From NCBI RefSeq assembly GCF_051954575.1, contig NZ_JBQCHP010000007.1, positions 1-64,000 of the forward strand: a stretch of 64,000 nt of DNA, written 5' to 3'. Origin of the DNA: Dyella_B sp035690825. Its GTDB lineage: Bacteria; Pseudomonadota; Gammaproteobacteria; Xanthomonadales; Rhodanobacteraceae. Below, piece after piece: positions 26,083-33,110 of this stretch (position 1 is its first letter; each line of letters begins with the position of its first letter). The notes beneath the pieces were generated by a model, which was not told the origin of the DNA, made no database searches, and saw only the letters and a program-made list of their open reading frames with translations. The position numbers and the translations under genes are program-made.

Positions 26083-26195
26083 CTTTTCTACCCTCCCCAG
26101 GGTCGGGGCGCCCGCTTCGCAACGCGAATGAATCCAGGCGCCCTTGGTGCATACTAACTGTAAAATTTTTCCGCACAAATCCGGGGGAATGGTTG

Positions 26196-27767
26196 GTGGA
26201 ACGGTTGAAAGCCTTGGATGCACGCACCGCCCAGTCCGTACGGGCCGCTGGCGCGGCGCTGGACGTGGGCAAAGCGGATGAAGCGGCCCGTCATCTGGCC
26301 GATGCGGCAATCCGCCACCCGCTGCATCCGGAAGTGCTGCGCATGCGCGCCGGCCTGCTCAGCATGCGCGGCGAGCACCCGCAAGCGCTGCAGTGCATGC
26401 GCCAGGCGCTTGAACAGCGGCCTGACGACGCGCTCTATCACAATACCCTCGGCACACTGCTGGGCCAGGCCGGGGATTACGACGGCGCCGTTCAAGCCCT
26501 GCGCCAGGCCTGCACCATGCAGCCGGACTTGGCCGACGCCTGGTACAACCTTGGCATCATGCTGACGCGAAGTGTACGCAACGAGGAAGCCGCCGAAGCG
26601 CTGCAACGCGCCGTGACACTCGCGCCGCAATACATGACAGCGCGCGCGCAGCTCGCCGATCTGCTGCGCATGCAAGGCCATAGTGCGCAGGCCGTCGAAC
26701 ACTATCGCTGCATCCTTGCCGAAGCGCCCTGGGCGGGCATGGCGTGGTGGGGTCTGGCGGATATGAAAACCCTGCGCATGACGGAGGACGACATCCGGCA
26801 AATGCAAGGCGCGCTCAGCGCCCCGCAGGCCACCGACGACGACAAAATGGCCATCGGCTTCGCGCTCGCCAAGGCGTTCGATGACCAGGGCCGCTACGCA
26901 CAAGCGCTTGATGCACTGGCCGGCGCCAACGCCATTGCGCGCCGGCGCTACAGATGGCCGCGCGAAGCATTTTCCACTGGCATCTCCATGGTGCTGCAAG
27001 CCTTCGAAACGCCGATGGCCAGCGCGCCCGAATCGCTTGGGCGTGAAGCCGTCTTCGTCGTAGGCATGCCGCGCTCCGGCACGACGCTGGTCGAACAGAT
27101 CCTGGCGTCCCATTCGATGGTCGAGGGCGCCGGCGAGCTGGCGGATTTGCCCACCGTGCTGGCCGAGCAATCCAGGCAAAGCGGGCTGCCGTTTCCCAGA
27201 TGGGCGGCATCCATGACATCGGCCGATTGGACGCGTCTTGGGGAGCGCTACCTGCAGCGCACTGCACATTGGCGAAAGGCACGCCCGATTTGCATCGACA
27301 AGATGCCCGGCAACTGGATGTATATCGGCGCCATCCGCGCCATGCTGCCCGCAGCGAGGATCATAGGCTGCCGACGGGATCCGTTGGAAAACTGCTTCGC
27401 CTGCTATCGCCAGCGCCTGAACAACAACGAGTACACCCGCGACTTCGACGACTTGGCAGGTTTCTGGCGGGACTACGACCGCAGCCTTTCCTTCTGGCAT
27501 GCGCGCGCTCCCGAACGCGTGCTCAAGCACGATTACGAAGCGTTGCTTTCCCAGCCGGAAACGCAGATCCGCGACCTACTGGCATTCTGCGATCTTCCGT
27601 TTGAGCCGCAATGCCTGCGCTTTCACGAAACCCAACGTGAAGTACGCTCACCCAGCGCCAACCAGGTACGACAGCCGCTGCGCGCCGACACCGCGCGAGC
27701 GCCGCAATACGGCGCACTGCTCGATCCGCTGCGGCGCGCCCTGGGATTGTCGCCGTGGCAGGCATGA
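26196..27767 (+). CDS. TPR-repeat sulfotransferase ST3
   Basis: About 523 residues: TPR repeats in about 1-215 (ALYHNTLGTLLGQAGDYDGA, LADAWYNLGIMLTRS), then a sulfotransferase domain with VVGMPRSGTTLVEQILASH near residue 288, GAGELADLPTVL, YIGAIRAMLPAARII, and CRRDPLENCFACYRQ near 392. Closest to ST2. The start is uncertain because no ATG precedes the TPRs. I place it at the GTG 26196, after GGGGGAATGGTT; the TTG immediately upstream (26193) is the alternative. The stop overlaps the ST4 start (ATGA), so the two are translationally coupled. Divergent from AspH2. Confidence 0.83.
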   Translation: MERLKALDARTAQSVRAAGAALDVGKADEAARHLADAAIRHPLHPEVLRMRAGLLSMRGEHPQALQCMRQALEQRPDDALYHNTLGTLLGQAGDYDGAVQALRQACTMQPDLADAWYNLGIMLTRSVRNEEAAEALQRAVTLAPQYMTARAQLADLLRMQGHSAQAVEHYRCILAEAPWAGMAWWGLADMKTLRMTEDDIRQMQGALSAPQATDDDKMAIGFALAKAFDDQGRYAQALDALAGANAIARRRYRWPREAFSTGISMVLQAFETPMASAPESLGREAVFVVGMPRSGTTLVEQILASHSMVEGAGELADLPTVLAEQSRQSGLPFPRWAASMTSADWTRLGERYLQRTAHWRKARPICIDKMPGNWMYIGAIRAMLPAARIIGCRRDPLENCFACYRQRLNNNEYTRDFDDLAGFWRDYDRSLSFWHARAPERVLKHDYEALLSQPETQIRDLLAFCDLPFEPQCLRFHETQREVRSPSANQVRQPLRADTARAPQYGALLDPLRRALGLSPWQA

Positions 27768-29350
27768 CCGATCCGGCCGTGCATCCGTACATCGCAAACC
27801 TCACAGGCGCCGTGGAATCGGAATGGCTGGCCTGCGCGCGCATGCTGGTCTCGCAGAAGAAGATGGCTGATGCGTTGGCGGTGTTGCGGGCAGGCATCCA
27901 GGCATATCCTTCGTCCGCGGAATTGCGGCTTGCCCTGGCCGGCTCGCTGCTGGAGCAAGACCTGCCGCGCGAAGCCGAAAGCATCTTGCACGCCTTGCTG
28001 GCCGAGCATCCCGGACACGCTGCAGCCGCGTTTCTGCTGGCGCGGCTGCTGCATGGCGAGGGCCGCATGCGTGCGGTGGCGGAGACCTTGCGCGCTCTTT
28101 TCGCGCAGCCCGGACAGGACATAGAACATCGCATCCAGGCGATCGAGCTGCTGGACGACTGCGGACGGCCGCAGGAGGCACTCGCGCTATGCGAAGAAAG
28201 CATCGCGGCCGGCTGCAACGATTCACGCCTGCATGTACATGCCGGCAGGCTTGCATCCCAGCTCGGTCAATTCGAACTGGCCCGGCGCCGACATTCGTTC
28301 GTACTGGAGCATAGCGAGCAAGCACTAGCCTGGCATGTTCCGCTGGCGCTGGCCGAGCTGCAGCGCTACGCCGACCGCACGCATCCGGATTTTGCGCGCT
28401 TTTCTGCATTGCTGCAGCGTACGGATGCCAATACGCCGGAGCGTGCCGGCGTGCTGTTTGCGCTGGCCAAGGCATACGACGACACTGGCGATTACGCGGA
28501 AGCCGCCGGCTACCTGCGGGATGCAAACGCGATTCGCCATGCCAGCGTGCGCTGGTCGCGCAAACTATGGCGCCGGAGCGTCGAGGCGCGCTTGCAGCGC
28601 GCTCCGCCCGCTTACCAACATGCAGCCTCCACCGCGTGGACACCCATCTTCATCGTTGGTGCACCGCGCTCGGGCACCACGCTGATCGCGGAGCGACTGG
28701 CGCGCCATCCACTAGTCTGCCTGCGCGGAGAACAGAACTGGTTTCCCCAGCTGGCGAGCGCGTTGGACGACGAGGCCCGCCCCAGTCGTGCCTTGATCGA
28801 TCAGGCAGCGAACATTTACGCCAGGCAATTGCATCAGGATGACTCGGATGCGCAATGGTTCATCGACAAGCAGCCCTTCAATTTCATGCATGTCGATCGC
28901 ATACTCGCGCTCTTTCCTAACGCCCGCATCATCTACTGCGTGCGGCACGCGCGCGACAACGCGCTGTCCTTATGGATGCAATCGTTCCCCGCAGGCGTTC
29001 AGGACTTCGCCTACGATCTCAACGACATTGCAGCGGTCATTCATGATGCACAACGCTTGTGTGTGCATTGGATGCAACGGTATGCAGCATCCATCCATGT
29101 ACTCCGTTACGAGGATATGGTTGCCGACGCGGGTGCATGCCTTGCCAGCATTTCCGCATGGCTGAATCTTCCGCCGCACGATTTGCTGGCCACATCGGCC
29201 AGCACAAGCACCCTGCGCACTGCCAGCCTGTGGCAGGCGCGCCAACCCGTTCACAATCGCTCGGTAGGCCGATGGAAACATTACGCACCGTTCCTGCCGG
29301 AGCTTGGACGAATACGGGATCTCGCTCCCTTTTCGTCCCCTCTCCCCTGA
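27764..29350 (+). CDS. TPR-repeat sulfotransferase ST4 (divergent)
   Basis: 528 residues beginning MTDPAVHPYIANLTGAVES. The TPR-like helical repeats in about residues 20-250 are more degenerate than in the other copies. The sulfotransferase domain has IVGAPRSGTTLIAERLARHP near residue 297, FIDKQPFNFMHVDRILALFPNARII, and a 3'-phosphate-site motif CVRHARDNALSLWMQ near 393. Arg and Ser are kept, but the HP or DP of the other four is replaced by HA. It starts in a 4-bp ATGA overlap with ST3; a GTG three codons upstream is possible. Convergent with the M28 peptidase gene. Confidence 0.83.
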   Translation: MTDPAVHPYIANLTGAVESEWLACARMLVSQKKMADALAVLRAGIQAYPSSAELRLALAGSLLEQDLPREAESILHALLAEHPGHAAAAFLLARLLHGEGRMRAVAETLRALFAQPGQDIEHRIQAIELLDDCGRPQEALALCEESIAAGCNDSRLHVHAGRLASQLGQFELARRRHSFVLEHSEQALAWHVPLALAELQRYADRTHPDFARFSALLQRTDANTPERAGVLFALAKAYDDTGDYAEAAGYLRDANAIRHASVRWSRKLWRRSVEARLQRAPPAYQHAASTAWTPIFIVGAPRSGTTLIAERLARHPLVCLRGEQNWFPQLASALDDEARPSRALIDQAANIYARQLHQDDSDAQWFIDKQPFNFMHVDRILALFPNARIIYCVRHARDNALSLWMQSFPAGVQDFAYDLNDIAAVIHDAQRLCVHWMQRYAASIHVLRYEDMVADAGACLASISAWLNLPPHDLLATSASTSTLRTASLWQARQPVHNRSVGRWKHYAPFLPELGRIRDLAPFSSPLP

Positions 29351-29401
29351 AGGAAAGGGGATTGCGGTTTCAACATTCCCGATGCCGATTCGGCAACGGA
29401 A

Positions 29402-31054
29402 TTACTTCCGATCCGTCGCCGTCGCATCGCGGGCAGCGCGGAATTCGGAATCCTTGGCCCAATTCGGCCACTGCTCGCTGTTGGCCAGCTCGTTACCGAG
29501 CGCGTAGAGAATCTGCAGGTCGTGCGCCATGCCGGTAAACGGCCAATTTGACTCCCACTTGTCGGAAGGCTGGTGGTAATGCTTGGCGACGTAGAGATCC
29601 TCGTAGGCTTTGCCAGCGGCCAGGCCACCGTTTATCCAATCGTCGCCAGACTGAAACGAGATGGCGGGCACGCCACGTTTGGCGAAGGAAAAATGATCGG
29701 AACGGAAAAAGTGCCCAGCCTCCGGTTTCGGGTCGGCCGAGTACGTAACGTTCCAGCGTTTGGCGGTAGCGATCAGGTCATCGAGCAAATCCAGCTTCGC
29801 GCTGCCGGAAATGGTGAAGTTGCGTGTGGGACCATAGGGATCAAGCGCATCCATATTGATGACGCCTACGGTTTTGCTCAGCGGATACAGTGGATTGGCC
29901 GCGTAGTATTCGGAACCGAGCAGCCCCTTCTCTTCCGCGGTGAAATTGAGGAACACCACCGAACGTTCCGGCTTCGGCCCCTTCGCAAAGACGCGCGCCA
30001 ATTCCAGCACCGCAGCGGTGCCGGTGCCATTGTCGACGGCGCCGTGATAGATGCGGTCACCGCTGGCATCGGGCTGACCCACGCCAAGATGATCCCAGTG
30101 CGCGCTGTAGATCACGGTTTCGTCCGGACGTTTGCTGCCGGGCACACGCGCGACGACGTTGTAGCTGGTAATGGTCTTGCGATTGACGTTGAAGTGCGCG
30201 GAAAAAGATTCGCCGTTCAACACGACCGGCTTGAACTCGCGCGTCTGCGCCAGCTTCTTTTGCGCTTCGAAATCCAACCCTGCACGTTTGAACAAGTCGA
30301 CGGCCACGTCACGCTGGATCCAAGCTTCCAGTGCCGGGTGCACATCGCCGGGCTTTGCACGCACGACGTCGAACATCGCATTCGTGTTGGAATTCTTCAC
30401 CGTATCCCAGCCGTAGGACGCAGGACCGGATTCATGCACGATCAATATGCCGGCGGCACCCTGGCGCGCCGCCTCTTCGTATTTGTAGGTCCAGCGACCG
30501 TAATAGGTCATCGCCTTGCCGCCAAAATCACCGACGCCGGTTTCGTAATCGGGATCGTTGATCAGCACCACCGCGATCTTGCCGTGCAGATCCACGCCCT
30601 TGAAATCGTCCCAGTTCCGCTCCGGCGCCTTGACGCCATAACCGACGAAAACCAGCGGTGCATTTGCGATGTTCACCGATTGAGCGCCATTGAGCGCGGC
30701 GCGCGCAGCGATCTGCTCGCCCTGCTTCCAGCTCTCCGCCTTGCCGTTGATCGTAACCTTGAACGTCGGCGTGCCTTCGATCTCCGAACGCAACAACGGC
30801 ACCGCTTGGGTCCAACCGCGCTTGCCGTCCTTGAGATCACCACCGGGCTGCAGGCCGGCCGCCTTATATTGCGCAATGAGAAAATCCAGCGTCTTCGTTT
30901 CCCCGGCCGTAGCGGGGCCACGGCCTTCAAAGGCATCCGAGGACAGGGTTTTCACATCGGCGGACAGATGCGCGGGATTGAATGTTGATGTGTCAGCGGC
31001 CGCAACGGCCATGGTGACGGCGAGAGCAAGCGCAGAAATAACAAGTCGTTTCAC
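29402..31054 (-). CDS. Exported M28-family zinc aminopeptidase
   Basis: 550 residues. The signal peptide (VKRLVISALALAVTMAVAAA) is followed by a PA-like inserted domain (about residues 120-270, containing GYGVKAPERNWDDFKG) and the M28 catalytic domain. The zinc ligands are recognisable: HWDHLG, HGAVDNGTGTAAVLE, TAEEKGLLGSEYY with its Glu pair, INMDAL, and the distal His in HYHQPSDKWES. The predicted role is release of N-terminal residues from peptides in the periplasm or outside. A GTG start at 31054 with AGGGA spaced 7 nt is preferred; a longer frame to 31114 lacks a signal peptide at its end. It lies 157 bp downstream of ST5 on the same strand, so it may be the third gene of the TBDR3-ST5 operon. 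Confidence 0.9.
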   Translation of the reverse strand: MKRLVISALALAVTMAVAAADTSTFNPAHLSADVKTLSSDAFEGRGPATAGETKTLDFLIAQYKAAGLQPGGDLKDGKRGWTQAVPLLRSEIEGTPTFKVTINGKAESWKQGEQIAARAALNGAQSVNIANAPLVFVGYGVKAPERNWDDFKGVDLHGKIAVVLINDPDYETGVGDFGGKAMTYYGRWTYKYEEAARQGAAGILIVHESGPASYGWDTVKNSNTNAMFDVVRAKPGDVHPALEAWIQRDVAVDLFKRAGLDFEAQKKLAQTREFKPVVLNGESFSAHFNVNRKTITSYNVVARVPGSKRPDETVIYSAHWDHLGVGQPDASGDRIYHGAVDNGTGTAAVLELARVFAKGPKPERSVVFLNFTAEEKGLLGSEYYAANPLYPLSKTVGVINMDALDPYGPTRNFTISGSAKLDLLDDLIATAKRWNVTYSADPKPEAGHFFRSDHFSFAKRGVPAISFQSGDDWINGGLAAGKAYEDLYVAKHYHQPSDKWESNWPFTGMAHDLQILYALGNELANSEQWPNWAKDSEFRAARDATATDRK

Positions 31055-31211
31055 TGGCGATTCCCTATGGCTGGGGATATGTCGATGGTATGGGGCAGAG
31101 CGAGGCAAGTCCATGCGTTTCAGACATCCCTATTAGTGCCAGTCCACCGATTGCTGCTCATGGACTTGGCGTGCGCATATTTGGTCGCCCAGCATCAAAG
31201 CCAGCGCCTTT

Positions 31212-33029
31212 CTAGACGTCAACCGAATACCCCCAATGGTCCAGCATCGGTTTCAGTATTGGAAAAACAGGCTCCAATGCATCGCGGTAACGTAGCCAGC
31301 GATTCAAACCTTTTTTGTTTACCGGCTGGATCACCTGCGAATAGCTTGGCGTTGCGATGAAACCCTTGTTGCGCGCATGCTGGTCGAACTGCATGAGCGG
31401 GGCCGCATCGTCCAGGCCGAGGAACGCAGCAATCTTGCGTGTCTGCCCTTCCGGATCGGCCACCAGGTCCTCGTAACACGAAACGAACACGTTCGGCTTG
31501 AACACTTCCACGTGATGAAGCCAGTGCTCCATGGCAGAAACGTAAGCTGTTGCCAGGCGATCCAGTGACGTACATGCTGATGCCAATACGGCTGCGCGGA
31601 AATTTTGCATGTAGTTGCTGATCATCACATCACATGGATGGCGGAGCGCCAGGATGAACTTTGCGTTCGGGAACAAACGATAGATCAACGGCAGCCAAGA
31701 CATGTTCAAGGGATTCTTGTCTACCAGGCGAGCATCCCAGCGACGGGTGATCTTCGAGCGCACCAGGCTCAAATAGCCTTTGCGGAGCTCATCGCAAATG
31801 TACTGGTCGAGCTTGTGCAAATCGCCCGGCAATTCGAAACCATGATCCTCGAGCTGATCATCGAGGATATTGAAAAACGGCCGCTCGTCCATGGATTGCA
31901 ACGCCGGATGTGCATCCAGCATCTGTTCCAATAGTGTGGTCCCCGAGCGAGGAAAGCCCACGATAAAAATAGGCGAATCGGCGGCAGCGGGCGCGTCCAG
32001 CACGGGCCAACGCTGATATTCCTCAAGGCTGACGCGCGATGCCGTCAAAGGCAGCACGGGGGCATCGGGCTGGAAACGCTCTGCCACCGTCGTCTTCAAT
32101 TCATCCAATTTCAACGCATGGCCGTGCCTGAGCGCATCGAGAGCGCGCTTGGTATCGCCCAGCTTGTCATACATCTCCGCCAGCACGAAATAGTGCGCGA
32201 AACCGTCATTCCAACGCGGCCCTGCCTCCTCCAACAGGACGCGGGCTTCGGCGACATTGCCGGCACGCATATACAACAATGCGCGTTGACGCGTAATTTC
32301 CAGGCGCGCGCTTTCATCCGAAGGGTCACAGGCTGCGTCGATATCGTTTAGCAACGCCCTGGCCGCATCCAGGCGATTCATCCGCTCGAGCGCGGCGGCC
32401 AGCGCCAGCTTGGCCGGCATCCACGTCGGCGAGCGAGCAACGATATCCTGCAATAGTTCGCATGCAATGGCTGCTTCGCCGTCCAGCTGAAACAGGTCGG
32501 CCAACTCCATTTGCTGCGCGTCATCCAGGGGCAGCCACTCGCGCCACGGACGCAGCAGTTGTCCGACACGGTGATCGCGACAGGTCGCGCACGCGCGCGC
32601 AGCCAACATCCGGGCCATCATCGATGAGGGTTCCAGATGGCAGGCGTACAGCAGGGTTTCCCGCGCTTCGTGGTACCGCTTCAATTGCAATTGAAGCTGG
32701 CCGAAGTTGATCAATTGATCCACATTGTCCGGTTGTAGCTCCAACGCCCTGGCGTAGGCCTGCGCCGATTCGTCCAGGCGACCGAGGTCGCGCAGAATCG
32801 TGGCGTAATTACCCCAGTGCAGGCTGCTGTCGGAGTGCCTCTGCGCAAGCTCTGCATAAACGGAAAGCGCCTCGTCCAACCGTCCCTGCCGATGCAGGCT
32901 CATAGCGAGCAGCAGCGCAAAGTCATCGTTCGCAGGCGTGCCCTGCCAGGCCGCTCGGCTCCATTGCTCCGCCTCGGTCAACTGTCCTGCCTGCAACGCC
33001 ATCAGGATGTCTTGGATCGAACGAGTCAT
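31212..33029 (-). CDS. TPR-repeat sulfotransferase ST5
   Basis: 605 residues. TPR repeats cover about residues 1-300 (SLHWGNYATILRDLGRLDES, NVDQLINFGQLQLQLKRYHE). The sulfotransferase domain has IVGFPRSGTTLLEQMLDAHP near residue 356, SMDERPFFNIL, LVDKNPLNMSWLPLIYRLFP, and LRHPCDVMISNYMQ near 461. Near-identical motifs and the ARNKGFIATPSYSQV tail pair it with ST1 at 10946-12826, whose upstream gene is also a receptor of the same subfamily. The ATG at 33029 has only a weak ribosome site. A strong hairpin separates it from the receptor gene. Confidence 0.88.
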   Translation of the reverse strand: MTRSIQDILMALQAGQLTEAEQWSRAAWQGTPANDDFALLLAMSLHRQGRLDEALSVYAELAQRHSDSSLHWGNYATILRDLGRLDESAQAYARALELQPDNVDQLINFGQLQLQLKRYHEARETLLYACHLEPSSMMARMLAARACATCRDHRVGQLLRPWREWLPLDDAQQMELADLFQLDGEAAIACELLQDIVARSPTWMPAKLALAAALERMNRLDAARALLNDIDAACDPSDESARLEITRQRALLYMRAGNVAEARVLLEEAGPRWNDGFAHYFVLAEMYDKLGDTKRALDALRHGHALKLDELKTTVAERFQPDAPVLPLTASRVSLEEYQRWPVLDAPAAADSPIFIVGFPRSGTTLLEQMLDAHPALQSMDERPFFNILDDQLEDHGFELPGDLHKLDQYICDELRKGYLSLVRSKITRRWDARLVDKNPLNMSWLPLIYRLFPNAKFILALRHPCDVMISNYMQNFRAAVLASACTSLDRLATAYVSAMEHWLHHVEVFKPNVFVSCYEDLVADPEGQTRKIAAFLGLDDAAPLMQFDQHARNKGFIATPSYSQVIQPVNKKGLNRWLRYRDALEPVFPILKPMLDHWGYSVDV

Positions 33030-33046
33030 GCAACACCAGTAAAGAA

Positions 33047-33079
33047 AAGGGCCGCGCGGAAAAATCCCGCGCGGCCCTT
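33047..33079 (-). terminator. Strong terminator/attenuator between TBDR3 and ST5
   Basis: A perfect 13-bp stem, AAGGGCCGCGCGG/CCGCGCGGCCCTT, with a 7-nt loop. On the minus strand the stem is followed by TTCTTT. It lies 31 bp after the receptor stop and ends 17 nt before the ATG of ST5, so most receptor transcripts would be expected to stop here and ST5 would be expressed by read-through. Confidence 0.85.
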
Positions 33080-33110
33080 GAGTTGAACACACCTACATGC
33101 TTGACGTCGA

